Assembly (NCBI RefSeq): GCF_963678975.1
Contig: NC_089276.1
Span: forward strand, 31,574,368 to 31,638,367
Origin: Dysidea avara
Lineage: Eukaryota > Porifera > Demospongiae > Dictyoceratida > Dysideidae
DNA: 64,000 nucleotides
Direction of reading: 5' to 3'
The notes beneath the pieces are model-generated. The model was not told the origin of the DNA, made no database searches, and was given only the letters and a program-made list of their open reading frames with translations. The position numbers and the translations under genes are program-made. Positions 40,133 to 51,662 of the stretch are shown one piece after another. Position 1 is the first letter of the stretch. Every line of letters starts with the position of its first letter.

Positions 40133-40223
40133 TCTACCTTGTAAATGTTACCCATGTAGTAGTCACACTATATAGTAATCACACTATATAGTAAGAAGAC
40201 ATTACTTAAAGATGAAAAGGTGA

Positions 40224-40260
40224 ACCCAACCCCAACCCTAACCCCAACCCTAACCCTAAC
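40224..40260. repeat. Interstitial telomere-like repeat
   Basis: A run of CCCTAA and CCCCAA units (ACCCTAACCCCAACCCTAAC) of about 37 bp. The reverse strand gives TTAGGG-type repeats. Confidence 0.8.
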
Positions 40261-40367
40261 ATTAATGCTACTTTTTGTGTCCCCTAAAGTTGAATGCTCA
40301 GGACAACCACTAGACGCGAAAATAAAAATCTTTCCACTTCCTAATAAATAATAGCCGCCTGCCCACA

Positions 40368-40420
40368 TGATATTTTTTGTCTGAATAGGACGGGAAACAA
40401 GGAATTTATGATTGTTGGCC
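40368..40420. mobile_element. MITE family A end fragment
   Basis: GACGGGAAACAAGGAATTTA and the terminal TTGGCC followed by TAA match the right end of family A. No left end recognised. Confidence 0.5.
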
Positions 40421-40534
40421 TAAGCAAGCAATGAGAGATGTAGCATTAATTTATATAAGCTCATTATGCAATACCTGTGATCATACACCTTGTATCTTTT
40501 GTAATGAATAAAATGGTGGAATGCAAGCTGACCA

Positions 40535-40830
40535 TAATTAACAAAATAGCCAACTACTCTAATAAAGCAATCGTGCTGGCATCAGGCTGATACATAGATA
40601 ACTTGTGCTTGGGTAATTATGGTTTTGTGAGTTGCACAGCCTTAGGAATAATATACAAGGCATGTCTTGTGTAAATTCACTTATGGTGTTTCCAGGCTTA
40701 TTCCCATGACAGTATGAGAGCTATTGATGCATGACCTGCATTCAACACATTTAGCTAAGAAAAGAATAAATTGGTATGAAAGAGAAAGCTTATTGTAAAT
40801 GTATTGTATCTCCAGCAGTTAGTCATGTGG
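40535..40830. repeat. Dispersed repeat G, copy 2
   Basis: Diverged copy of 39005-39320 with the same block order in direct orientation, 1.5 kb away. Confidence 0.6.
40555..40572 (+). repeat. CTCTAATAGAG motif, degenerate copy
   Basis: TACTCTAATAAAGCAATC: one change in the core. Inside repeat G copy 2. Confidence 0.6.
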
Positions 40831-41594
40831 CCAATTAAAGCTGGTGTGAGAGTAATGAGCAGACCCTAGACCACAGTCAAGCAAGACGCAAGACCACCTT
40901 AAACGTAGCAACAAACAATATAAAAACGTCCAGCACACTATCCATGATCACTTGTTTTATCTGTAAAAGTTAACTTGTTGTGAGCACTGATAGTGTTAGT
41001 ATAGGAAATAAATTAAACAAGGGTCGAAGAAATTTAGATGCCTCCAAACGTTACCACCAAATAACACTCATATATAAGAATCCCATTTTAGCAGTAGAAA
41101 TATCATTTGGGTGAGATTCCAATCTATCCAAGTTACTTGTAGTTTTCCAAAACAATTTACAAGTGTTATTTGTTGTCTAACCTATCTCACAACTGCTTAC
41201 ATAAATTGCCGTAGTGTTCTAACAGATAACAGTGAACAATTGAGGTAAAAGCCTAAAAACTTGATGAGTTCTTATATAAGGTATCACCTGTTTGATTGCA
41301 TTACTCTAATGATAGATCATGAGCAAATCAGGGTGGAGACAATAACTCATAAAGATATAATGCCATATACAAACAGTGAAAGTGACACACAAATGGTTCT
41401 GTCAAATATGTGTAGAAAGAAAAAAATGGCAAGTACAATAAGTGAAAGTAAACAATACATAAGATGCAGGAACGCTTAGCTGTTTTGGATTACATAACTA
41501 CGTACATATATAACTTTATGTAATGAATGACACAATAATATAATGTTATAGCTAGTTAACTGCTTTTATTATGTTATAGAGGAGTTGGAGGATC
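40831..41594. other. Region upstream of the beta-helix receptor gene
   Basis: No gene. TTATGTTATAG just before GAGTTGGAGGATC-ATG could be an acceptor of a 5' UTR intron; promoter not recognised. Confidence 0.35.
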
Positions 41595-44500
41595 ATGATG
41601 ATGGTGGTAGCTGTGATGATGGTTATTTGTTTCACTTTTGTATCTGCTGCTTATAAAAATGAAGTTTATATTTCAAATAAATTGGAACTTTCTAACTGTG
41701 TAAAAGTGCACAGGACGTTCTACCAATGTGGGTCATTGAGTCAAGCATTTCAGTTGTTGGAAACATGTTGTGATTCAACAGATATTGTTATTGAGCCTGA
41801 AAATTATTCTGTAAATGCTTCCTTTACTGTTCATGATTTGACAAATATCCGTATTCGTCCATACTCACGAAGTGAGCGAACTGTCATTCATTGCTCACCA
41901 AATGTTAATAACAGTCATGATTTTGACACTGGGTTGGCATTTATTAGAGTAACTAACTTTATTCTTGAAAACCTGAACTTTTTGGGCTGTGGCATGAAGC
42001 ATGTTAGTACTATCCAGTTTGGATCAGGTGCTGAAGATAAGCAGTTTATTACTTTGCGTAGCGCATTGTTCATACAGAATAGCAGCAACATTAATCTCTT
42101 TAACGTTGTTATTTCAGAAAGCAATGGGATTGGATTGTTAATTTTTGACACAGTTGGAACAGTAAACATCACAAACTCATTGTTTACTGAAAACAAGTTG
42201 AATTCATTAGAAGAAACTAAGTATTTTACTGGTGGTGGTGGGATCTACATTGAGTTTACAAATTGTACACCCGGATTAGCAGCATGTGACCCTTCCAGTA
42301 ATGTTCACAATTCATTGTCTAATTATATCATAGCCAATTGTGGGTTTTCAGGTAACAATGCAATTTACAACTTTAGTGACAGTGAGCCAGATCGTCTTGC
42401 TAGCAATGTACATGTCTCATTTGGAGCTGGGGGTGGTTTATCTGTTCAATTTCATGGCTATGCACAAAAGAATACATTTCGTATTATGTCATGTATATTT
42501 GCCCTGAACAAGGCTAACTCAGGTGGTGGCGTCAGTGTAGATGCTAAAGAAAATTCAAACAATAACTTTGTGAAAATCTTGCAGTCATCTTTTTATGGCA
42601 ACTTAGCCTACATGTACCAAGGAGGTGGTGGAGCTCATATGGGTGTTGCAATATATCAGAATAACCAGCAGTGTTATAACAACTCCTTTATAATCGCTGA
42701 CTGTGGTTTTGATGGAAACAGTGCCACTAAAGGCGTGGGTGGGGGGATTACATGGTATTCCAGTCATGAACCTGGTCAAGCACAGCCCACTAACTATTTT
42801 GAAGTTTGCAATTCTTCCTTTGTTAACAATGAAGCATTGTATGGGTCTGCTGTTCAAATCAATAAAGAATATCATGCCTCAGTGATAGGTGGTGCTATGC
42901 TGACACTAGTGATTGATAGTTGCAATTTTACTAATAACAACCTGCGCCTGGTTAATTCTTCTACATTCAGCAGCGTAGGAGCAGTTTCTGCTTCTGGAGT
43001 TAGTATACAGTTTACAGGTGCTGTGCAGTTTACTAAAAACAACTCTACTGCTTTAGTGATAGATGATGCTGTTGCAAAATTTTCTGATAATTCTTTTGCA
43101 CAGTTTACTGAAAATAAAGGCTTGCATGGTGGCGCTATTCTACTTCTCAGTGATTCTTGGATAGAGGTACATCCTAATAGCTCACTGCTGTTTGTAAGGA
43201 ATACAGCATTAACCAATGGAGGTGCTATATATGTAGAGTTGTCTACACCATATGATTATATATTGTCCCATTCTTGTTTCGTGAGGTACTATTCGGACAA
43301 CATTTTCCCTGATAAGTGGAACACAACATTTACTTTCATCAATAACATGGTGGGTACTTCTTATAATGCAATTTTTGCTAGCACTTTGCGTCCATGCTTG
43401 AACTTCTATGTTGAGAAAACATGTGAACACATATTTTTGTATGACCCACCATTTTACTATCAGCCATTTCTATCTAACTGTATTGCAACTTCTCCATTAC
43501 TATTTACATTTGATGGTACTAATGCTTCCACACTTTACGTTGTACCGGGAGAAGTATATGATTTAAGAGTACATCTAGTTGACGAATTATGTCAGAACAT
43601 CTCTGGTGTCATGTTCATTGCCTCTTGTGCAGACGCAATTTCACCGTACGTGTTACCATTGTATAGCTTCACAAATGGATCTATTCAGATTGCAGGACAA
43701 CCCCATGAAACTTGTCCGTTACAGCTAAAAACGGACTCAGACTATCAAATAGCAAAAGTTCTGCAAGTAATTCTTCTCAACTGTCCTCCAGGATTTGAGT
43801 ATAATGGAGTTAATAAACAGTGTGAATGTATTACACAACCAAATCCTGTGGTGAGTAGCTGTAACCTAACTTCTTTTCGGGCTCATTTTGATAGATCTTA
43901 TTGGGTTGGATATGTACCGGACTCAAACTCTTCCAAGATAATGCTGTTTGGTTTGTGCCCATATGGATATTGCTATGCAGATAATACTTCACACAGCAAT
44001 CAATTATTGCCTAAAAATGCTACTATTCTTGATGAGTTTGTATGTGGTAAGAGAAACCGGACAGGTATTTTATGTGGACAGTGTATAATAGATTACAGTG
44101 TTGCAGTGAATTCACCAATGTTTAGTTGTCACAAATGCAATAAGAATCATTTAGGGATTCTATACTTGTTGCTTTACTATATAATTCCAGTAACTGTTTT
44201 ATTTTATGTCATAATGGCATTTAATGTAAAGCTGACATCGGGGCCTGTAAGTGCATTTTTGTTTTTCTCTCAGATCATCAGCAGTCAGTACTTTGTCTAT
44301 TCAAATTCTATAGATATTACTTCTCCCACTGCACGGAGCATTGTAGATGTACTGTTGACCATCTATAGCATGTCAAACCTTAATTTTTTTCACCATGAAA
44401 AGTTCTCATATTGTCTGTTTGCTAATGCTGGAACTGTGGACATACTAGCATTCAATATGTTACTATCATTGTATCCTATATTGCTAATATTTATTTACTT

Positions 44501-45419
44501 TCTGCTACGGCATTACCGATGGATGATTTACAAATGCAAGCTGACCTGTTATAGAATATCCAGTAGATCTGTGACTCACGGAATCTGTGCATTTCCACTT
44601 CTCTATTTTGCAAGGCTAAATGCTACGTCATTTGCTATCTTGAAATCAGCAGATGTCACTTACCTCAACAACACAACGGTTAACTACAGGACAGTTTTCT
44701 ACATGCAAGGAACTATTCCTTACTTTGGAAATTATCCGTTGTATGATGTTTATATGGCTGGGTCCATTTTCTTGATAGTAATACTTATAGCCATTCCTAC
44801 AATTATTTTGATGTTGTATCCATTTATTTCCAATATTGTTATCATATTCCGATGGGAAGAGAGTGGAGGTATACAATTTGTTAATAAATGTTTACTGGTT
44901 CATGTGCTGAAGCCGATCTTGGATTCTTTCCAAGGTGACTACAAAGATCATTTACGTTTCTTTGCTGGGTTATATTTTTTTCTGTACAAAACTCTCTTTT
45001 TCTGTATTGTCATGATAGGATCAACACCAGATATAAAAATTTTACTTTTCTTAATGATCATTTACTTCTTCCTGCTCACACTTGTGCACGTATTGGCAAT
45101 GCCTTACAAGAAGGACATGGATAATGCTGCCTATTCTCTGGTGTTTATGTTGATCCTTATTATCTTACTGATGGAATATTTTCTTATATCTATTGACAAA
45201 GCATCCTATACCATGACTCTCATATGGTCTAAAGTTTTACTATTAGCATTTCCATTGTGTTGTTTGATGCTGAATTGCGTGTGGAAAGTAGCAAATAAGA
45301 TACGATCTTTCCACAGAAGGAACATTACCAATTATCAGCTATTACCAGACTTTCCAGACAGGCTAATAAATGATGATGATGATGAGAATGAGACCAATGA
45401 TGGTAATGGTGATGATTAG
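41595..45419 (+). CDS. Pmp-like beta-helix, multi-TM surface protein
   Basis: Single exon, 1274 aa. A signal peptide (MMMVVAVMMVICFTFVSA) fits the first ATG. Residues about 60-560 form a parallel beta-helix. From about 195 to 550 they repeat the paired motif FxxN ... GG[A/G]x known from chlamydial polymorphic membrane proteins: FTENKL/GGGGIYI, FALNKA/GGGVSV, FDGNSA/GGGI, FTENKG/GGAI, FVRNTA/GGAI. Many N-glycosylation sequons are present. A Cys-rich module near 815-850 (CGKRNRTGILCGQC ... CHKC) precedes seven to nine hydrophobic segments between about 853 and 1232 (LLLYYIIPVTVLFYVIMAF; LLSLYPILLIFIYFLL; FLIVILIAIPTIILMLYPF). The cytosolic tail ends in an acidic run (DDDDENE). Probable plasma-membrane receptor or adhesion protein. 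No GPCR signature is recognised. AATAAA at 45589 fits its poly(A) signal. Confidence 0.85.
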   Translation: MMMVVAVMMVICFTFVSAAYKNEVYISNKLELSNCVKVHRTFYQCGSLSQAFQLLETCCDSTDIVIEPENYSVNASFTVHDLTNIRIRPYSRSERTVIHCSPNVNNSHDFDTGLAFIRVTNFILENLNFLGCGMKHVSTIQFGSGAEDKQFITLRSALFIQNSSNINLFNVVISESNGIGLLIFDTVGTVNITNSLFTENKLNSLEETKYFTGGGGIYIEFTNCTPGLAACDPSSNVHNSLSNYIIANCGFSGNNAIYNFSDSEPDRLASNVHVSFGAGGGLSVQFHGYAQKNTFRIMSCIFALNKANSGGGVSVDAKENSNNNFVKILQSSFYGNLAYMYQGGGGAHMGVAIYQNNQQCYNNSFIIADCGFDGNSATKGVGGGITWYSSHEPGQAQPTNYFEVCNSSFVNNEALYGSAVQINKEYHASVIGGAMLTLVIDSCNFTNNNLRLVNSSTFSSVGAVSASGVSIQFTGAVQFTKNNSTALVIDDAVAKFSDNSFAQFTENKGLHGGAILLLSDSWIEVHPNSSLLFVRNTALTNGGAIYVELSTPYDYILSHSCFVRYYSDNIFPDKWNTTFTFINNMVGTSYNAIFASTLRPCLNFYVEKTCEHIFLYDPPFYYQPFLSNCIATSPLLFTFDGTNASTLYVVPGEVYDLRVHLVDELCQNISGVMFIASCADAISPYVLPLYSFTNGSIQIAGQPHETCPLQLKTDSDYQIAKVLQVILLNCPPGFEYNGVNKQCECITQPNPVVSSCNLTSFRAHFDRSYWVGYVPDSNSSKIMLFGLCPYGYCYADNTSHSNQLLPKNATILDEFVCGKRNRTGILCGQCIIDYSVAVNSPMFSCHKCNKNHLGILYLLLYYIIPVTVLFYVIMAFNVKLTSGPVSAFLFFSQIISSQYFVYSNSIDITSPTARSIVDVLLTIYSMSNLNFFHHEKFSYCLFANAGTVDILAFNMLLSLYPILLIFIYFLLRHYRWMIYKCKLTCYRISSRSVTHGICAFPLLYFARLNATSFAILKSADVTYLNNTTVNYRTVFYMQGTIPYFGNYPLYDVYMAGSIFLIVILIAIPTIILMLYPFISNIVIIFRWEESGGIQFVNKCLLVHVLKPILDSFQGDYKDHLRFFAGLYFFLYKTLFFCIVMIGSTPDIKILLFLMIIYFFLLTLVHVLAMPYKKDMDNAAYSLVFMLILIILLMEYFLISIDKASYTMTLIWSKVLLLAFPLCCLMLNCVWKVANKIRSFHRRNITNYQLLPDFPDRLINDDDDENETNDGNGDD

Positions 45420-45588
45420 TGTAATGTTTGCACTATGCCCTCCAGTTCCATAGCTGTGCATGTTCTGATTCTAGTTACACTAATATCAGTACTAATATTA
45501 TATACGAACAGCAAAAGGTTAAATAATCACAATACTGCATTAAATTTTTGTATAGTTACTGTATTAATTAAAAACTGTATACACTGAC

Positions 45589-45594
45589 AATAAA
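45589..45594 (+). terminator. Poly(A) signal AATAAA
   Basis: Canonical hexamer 170 bp after the stop codon of the beta-helix protein. Confidence 0.5.
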
Positions 45595-45599
45595 AAAGC

Positions 45600-47276
45600 A
45601 TGAAACATTGCGGTGCTAGGATAGCAGACTAGAAAGTTGAAACACGAATGGATTAGCTTGTGACATGGATCTTGAATAGTGACAGTCATGTACTATTTGC
45701 TGATTCCTCTGTTTGAATGAGTGAGGCACCCATTACCTGCTGTATATGAAAAAAAGTGATCTAGCTTGAAACCAGCTATGCAAAGTAAATTATGTATATG
45801 TCGACATTTACTCCTTGATATTTGTACCTCACCTAAAAATGTCAACGCTTGTATGTATATATCATTCTGTAAACATGCACGTCAGACCATAATGTAGTTA
45901 CGTAGCCTGACAAGTTTATGCACATGCAATTGAGACTATCAGCTGCAGTGTGCCAAACAAACACTTGAGCTCAGGGAAATTCTACAATAAAATTAATTCA
46001 ACTGTATGTGTATAACACATGTACAGGCAATATATCTGATTACATCACTAAAATGAAGGTACTTTCCTACCATATTTCCCCATTTGGTAGTGATTGTCAA
46101 ATTAATAATAATTTTATATTGCTGCTGACCAGTGATGTGTGTAAGGGATGCAGACAGGCCAATACATACCAGAGCAGCCATATGTGTATGATATTAATTT
46201 TGTGTGTACAACTGTACATGCATTCTATGATTAGCCACTGGTACACAAGTTCTTTGTGATGTAACATCTATACTGTACATGTGGGAGATCGTGAATGGTA
46301 TAAGCATCTCAATTTCAATGGTGTATACTTGTAAGGGGGTAGTTGTATGACACCTGCAGTACTATATAGGAGCTTGATTGAAAATATGCAGGCATTCAGT
46401 TGTAAACATATGCTTTAGAGTTTTGTTAAGTTGCTTTACAATAATTATGTGTATATAGACACAAAATTAATGAATAAATAACACACATCCTCCGTCAATG
46501 TACAATTGAGAGTCTGCCAACACTAAAAGTGGCATGAAATTAGGTTGCTTTCGTTTTAGTGATTTATCATCTCTTGACTTCCACTTTTTGAGCATGGACA
46601 AATGTAGTGGAAGTATATGTATCAGTTGAGATGACATTTAAAAACTTGCCCTATAAGAAGTCTAACTATTTCTTTGAATACATGGCTAATGAATACTGAT
46701 TAGGTGGTAAGTTCACTGATAGCAAAAAGCAAAAAGTTCTCTGAGACTGATGGATGAACAGAACCACTAATATGAACATAATTATTATAATCCTTCTAAT
46801 AAATAATGGTGCATGAATTGATGTGGAGAGTTTGCTGGCTGCTATATAGAAAACCTAATGGATGACACTATTAATGGGTTGCATGGGACTTTTTAAGATT
46901 TAACCAAAAACAAGATATCATTAATTTATTTAATGATGGAATGTGTAAGCACTACAAGCAATATTCATAAAGAGACTTAATAGTTAATCTGATAGATAAC
47001 TGATTTTTTTGTGGTGTGAAGTTTTTGAATAGAGTAGCTATATACAAACTTTTAACTTAACACATAAAATCATCATAACACCAGCTAATACACTGCTTGA
47101 GTAGAAGAGCACCAACTAACAATAACATTGCTGATGCAGCAAATATGGGTATGGAGACATACTCACACAAGCTTGTGGACTAGCTATTATAGAATACTTG
47201 TTACATGTGCTAAAATGAGGCTGACTGACCACAAGTATTCCAGTCTTCAGATAATGCTTATTTTGCTATTATTGTA
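45600..47276. other. Gene-free stretch
   Basis: No gene or clear repeat recognised. Confidence 0.4.
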
Positions 47277-47395
47277 GTTGAACCCTCTACAGGGTGACTT
47301 GTAGCTGAATTCTCTATGTAGCTACAGGCAGGGTGATTTGTTTGTAACTGAGCTCTCCACAGTTACATAGCTGAACTCTCTACAGGTGACTTGTT
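47277..47395. repeat. Satellite fragment, inverted
   Basis: CTCTACAGGGTGACTTGTAG, CTGAATTCTCTA and TAGCTGAACTCTCTACAGG are the reverse complement of satellite units. About four degenerate units. Confidence 0.7.
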
Positions 47396-47548
47396 TCCTT
47401 ATATTAGGACTTTAAATTTATGTGACTTACTAAAAGTTATAATTAGTGTTATAACTTTAAAAGGTGTTTGGCTGCTGTGGCATATAATGGTACATAGCAT
47501 AAAGCCTATTATATAGGGTGATTTGCTGGCAAGAAGTATGGTTCAGTA

Positions 47549-47640
47549 ATGTAGAGAGTTCAGCTACGTAACAAGCCACCCTGTAGAATTCAGTTATAAA
47601 CAATTTAAGTCAACCCTGTAGCATAAGACCTTGCAGAGAG
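47549..47640. repeat. Satellite fragment
   Basis: GTAGAGAGTTCAGCTACGTA, ACCCTGTAGAATTCAG and AACCCTGTAG: about three units, in the opposite orientation to the fragment at 47277. Confidence 0.7.
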
Positions 47641-48654
47641 TCAGCTATAATTACATAAGTATACCAGGAGCCCATAAGCACCACAAGGTGCCCTTGCGGC
47701 ACTTATGGGCTGCTGATTATACTCAATTGCATACACTAAAGCTATCTGTATATAATTAGCTCTATACAGCCTTTAAGGTGATGTCTCTTTGTGGGGCATG
47801 TGATTAGTAAGAGATCAGATGATTGTGTACATGTAGCTATTCAAAACTATTATCTTCTACATATCACATACAATTGAGGAATGTATAGTACATGTACACA
47901 AGTGCCACACACATGCAATACACACAGGTGATACACACAGGTGTACTATTGCCTTTCATTCCAGCATTACACAGAGAGTATATATATTCTTCATGAGGGT
48001 GAGAAGCGCTGCTTTTTATATAGCTATATACTATCTATGGTTTATTTATCGTATAATGGCTGCGGCATTTACATAATACACTCGTGGGATGCCCAAAACT
48101 GATGTAGCTCTTGGTGTACAAATTGACCTGGGTCAACTCTGGGTCTGATCTGTCATGACCCAGATTGCTATCCTGGTCAGTGGGTCATCCAGGTCAGTAG
48201 TATAGTGATCTGGTTTCAATGCTGTGGCACATGCATTTTTAAAAAAAGTTATTATCTCCTAGTGCTGTAATCACCAAGTCAGGTTTAATTCAACACCAAG
48301 TAAAGTTTAATCAGCACTAACAACTCACCAAGTTACTGAGTGCTGTAATTTACATTAATGGGCTATGGCATAACGTTACTACACCAAGTTACATAAAATT
48401 TTGAAGTCTTAAGATGGTGAAAATGTACTAAAGCTAGTTGAGCATAATAAATTATGAGTTGGTTGTAATAACCTTTTAAGGTGATGTTGGCATGTGACTA
48501 TAAAAGATGACAGTTCACATTTAGTTATTCAATGAATTTACGCTACATAATATTATCGCATACAACAGAGCAATGTGTAGTATGCACTCAAGTGTACACA
48601 GTTCAACAGCCCATCATGCCATAACATTAAGTTTTAATTATCTCACCTACTATG
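47641..48654. other. Gene-free stretch
   Basis: A 16-bp-arm hairpin with a GGAGCCCATAAGCACCACAA stem and TTGCGGCACTTATGGGC lies at 47671-47711. Otherwise nothing recognised. Confidence 0.4.
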
Positions 48655-49585
48655 TAGTGTTGTTTTGTGTTGTTGTTGTTTCAGTACTGGAACTAAAATA
48701 AGTACAGTTCCAGCCCTTTTTATTCCAGTTCCAGTTCTAGAACTAGAATTGGAACTGGAACAATAATTTTGGTTTCCTTAAGACTGGAACTAGAACTATG
48801 TATAATTTTGCCTTCCTCAAAACTGGAACTAGAACTATAAAGAAATTCATCAAGTACTGGAACTAATTCTGGAACTGGAATTGGTCATATAACCATACAG
48901 TTTGCCAATTAGATTTTATGCTCTTTACAAGACCAGAATTTTTCTGCTCACAAAGCACACAACTTATATAGACTGGGATATAACTTCATGAAAAAGCTGT
49001 ATGTATTACATACCATGCATTCATGTGCTAAAACACTGCTTGAAACAACTGATTAGCTAGAGAATGCCAAATGCAATGCTGGCTCAGTCGCATTGTTATG
49101 TCTGGTTCAGTGTTTGATAATTAGCTTACAGGTCTTGTACCATGCCACCATTCAGACCCATTAGTTACCTCAAATGGCTTGAAATTATAGTGTTGTATAG
49201 TTGTTTGCTTAATAATAAGCTACATACATGAAACGAATAAATCTGGCAAGACTAGCTAATGAGTGTCTATGCGTATAATTCATTGTGGACTTTTGGTAGC
49301 TAATACTTAAGTTAAAATAAGTGGTGTTATAGAAATTGAAGAATGATTCTAAATGCCATGGTTTCTGAACTGGAACTAGAACTGTAGTTTAAAAGGTTAT
49401 GGTTCCAGAACTGGAACTAGAACTGTAGTTTAAAAGGTTATAGTTCCAGAACTGGAACTAGAACTGTAATTCTATAGGTTATGGTTCCAGAACTAGAACT
49501 GGAACTGTAATTTTTAAAGATTATTGTTCCAAAACTGGAACTAGAACTGTAATAACTAGCTGATACTGGAACAACACTACTACTA
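48655..49585. repeat. Element built of GGAACTGGAACTAGAACT blocks
   Basis: Repeated blocks of TTCCAGAACTGGAACTAGAA in two clusters, 48680-48870 and 49370-49570, partly as inverted copies. TAGTGTTGTT at the left edge and AACAACACTACTA at the right edge are inverted. Probably one foldback element; the middle is unique. Confidence 0.6.
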
Positions 49586-50297
49586 TGCCAGCAGTGTTTG
49601 ATTGATTCCGTCTGCTATAGTAGGAGAAAGACATTATCTGTCAAGGTGGTCTGCAACCCAGGTCCTCCAGGTGTTAGCATAGTGTATGTTGTGTGTGTAT
49701 GTGGTTATGTGATGTAATTCAAGTGCATGTGCATGAGTGTGTGTACACGTATGTCCATATCACATGCACATGCAAGCAAGTATTGTTTATAGATTAATTT
49801 ATAGCCAGGATGGATTTAAAAACTGAACCCAGGCTGCAGTAACACTCCTTGTATGACAATGAATTTTTGTCAGCATGTTTACAGATATTCCTTTATAGTT
49901 TAGTGCTATTTACACTAGGCCTATTTGTATCACATTGCTTTCAATAAGTACAGCTTCCACCAGTTATAACTGACAAATTAATGGGTCTAAATTTTCTACA
50001 ACTTTTCAAACACAGGCTGCATATAGGACCAGGGGTCCAGTCCTACAGACCTTGAACACTTGTGTTGTAAAGCCTTAAAAATGTGTGCAGTGCACAATTA
50101 TTAAGCCATCAAATCAGTACTAAAAATAGGATGGGGAAACCCTGAATGTGGCGTGGCTGTTAATAATTAATTGGTTTATTATTTTCTTGTGGGGTATTTT
50201 TGGGGGGGAAGATGATGATGCAACACAATGTTAGGATAAAATAAGAGACTCATAATCCCAAAAGCAGTTAATAATTGTTATTGTATGTGTACAGAGT
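49586..50297. other. Upstream region of Ig-like copy 2
   Basis: GT-rich patches only; no gene and no resemblance seen to the upstream of the first Ig-like copy beyond the last 20 bp. Confidence 0.4.
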
Positions 50298-51205
50298 ATG
50301 AAGTTGGCACTTCTTTATTCTTTGCTAATATATCAACTGTCCAATAGCTGTGATGCTACAGGTATTAAGAGACTATTTTGTGTGATTTTATGACTTTATA
50401 AGTGTTGTATAGTTCAGTGTAGACCATTGGAGCTAGTTAATGAAGCAACTGATACTGTACAGCTTGGCGATAACTACACCATCATCAACACTGATCCATG
50501 TAGAGGCCATAAAAACATGTCATACAGGATGTACCATCAAGATCACCACACTGGGAGTCTGAAGATGATCACCAATAGTACAAGTTATACACATACAATA
50601 CATGTACAGTTGGACACCTCAGGAGTGTACTGTGTACACAAGGAATGTTCAACTGCTGGAATTGATGCATGCTGCGTCCAAATTCAAAGTAAGCAAAATG
50701 CTATTGCTATATGTCAGAGAGTTTGACAGCATGTTATGTCCTACAGTACAACAGAAGTTGATGATAGTCATGTCTAATGTAACTATTGAAGGTTCTGATG
50801 AATCTGCAGTGTGCTATGCAACAGGATGGCCACGACCTAAACATTTACAGATTCATTCACAAGACAGTTGTGCTATAATAACTGATGATGTCAGAGTGAT
50901 TGACCACTACAGTACAGCTGTTTTCTTCACTTTTAAAGCCAATAGTTCTTGTGAGTGGATCAGTTGTCAAACCACATCAAGAAGAATAACAAAGGAAATT
51001 CAAATAATTCAGAGTAAGAAATTGTAATGTTATCAAGTGGCTACATTTTAACATGTACACTGACTTCTACTTTGCAGATTCAGCAACTGGTGTACAATCA
51101 AGTACTCCGTCACTTTCTTCTACATGCAGTGGGACACTAGCAATGTGCAGAACTACCTTGTGGATCATCATTTTAGTACTGTCAGTTATTGCAGTAATAA
51201 TATAG
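50298..51205 (+). CDS. Small two-Ig-like surface protein, copy 2
   Basis: Paralogue of 27488-28450. Exons 50298-50361, 50413-50688, 50747-51013 and 51078-51205; introns of 51-64 bp, all phase 1; 244 aa. The signal peptide MKLALLYSLLIYQL is identical to copy 1. Ig-like domain 1 has a classical LDTSGVYCVH motif (DxGxYxC). Ig-like domain 2 keeps CYATGWPRP and ends WISCQTTSRRITK. The stalk is shorter, Ser/Thr-rich, and carries two cysteines not in copy 1. It ends TTLWIIILVLSVIAVII directly before the stop, again a GPI signal or tail-less anchor. Signal peptide and domain 2 are well conserved, while the domain 1 surface and the stalk differ strongly. ATTAAA at 51223-51228 may be the poly(A) signal. 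Confidence 0.8.
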
Positions 51206-51293
51206 TACACTAAAACACTTCGATTAAACTACACTGTACATGTAATTGCCCTATGGAATAGCATTCAAAGATGTATTTTCATATAGTTCAAGA

Positions 51294-51662
51294 CATAGGC
51301 GGCGGAAGGGGGGGGGAGGGGGACCTAGGGGGCTGACGCCCCCCTCAGAATGATACCACGCCGAAATTCTTCTTCTTGGAGTGGGGCTGAAAACCGCAGT
51401 AAAGATCGAGATACTCTAATAGAGCAGTCACTCGAATAAAGCAGTCACAGTATTAGAGCAGTGTGTAGCGAGCTATGTAAGGATTTTTATGTGGTTTATC
51501 AGCTATAAATGCGTAGCTGGTGAGGTGGGCAGTTATTGTCAGCTAGTTGTGACTTTTTTTTTTGGTCTCACCTTTCCAAATCAGAGACAATGTAGTACCT
51601 CATTTCCAGAAGTCTGGGTCAGCCCAGCCCCCCCCTCATATCAACTACTTCCTCCGCCCCTG
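51294..51662. mobile_element. hAT MITE family F, copy 2
   Basis: Left end CATAGGCGGCGGAAG, right end reversed CAGGGGCGGAGGAAG. Flanking octamers GTTCAAGA and GTTCAAAA match at 7 of 8 bases. It contains GGTCTCACCTTTCC with a T-run and the exact 27-bp motif, in mirror order to 11740-12068. It sits 89 bp after the stop of Ig-like copy 2. Confidence 0.75.
51404..51430 (+). repeat. CTCTAATAGAG motif, exact 27-bp copy
   Basis: Identical to 10969 and 18648. Partial repeats of its right half (AATAAAGCAGTCA, ATTAGAGCAGTG) follow within 40 bp. Confidence 0.85.

Noticed and set aside
41915-43430. Several minus-strand frames of 70-114 codons
   Set aside because: They lie antisense to the 1274-aa receptor and show no domain or splice context.
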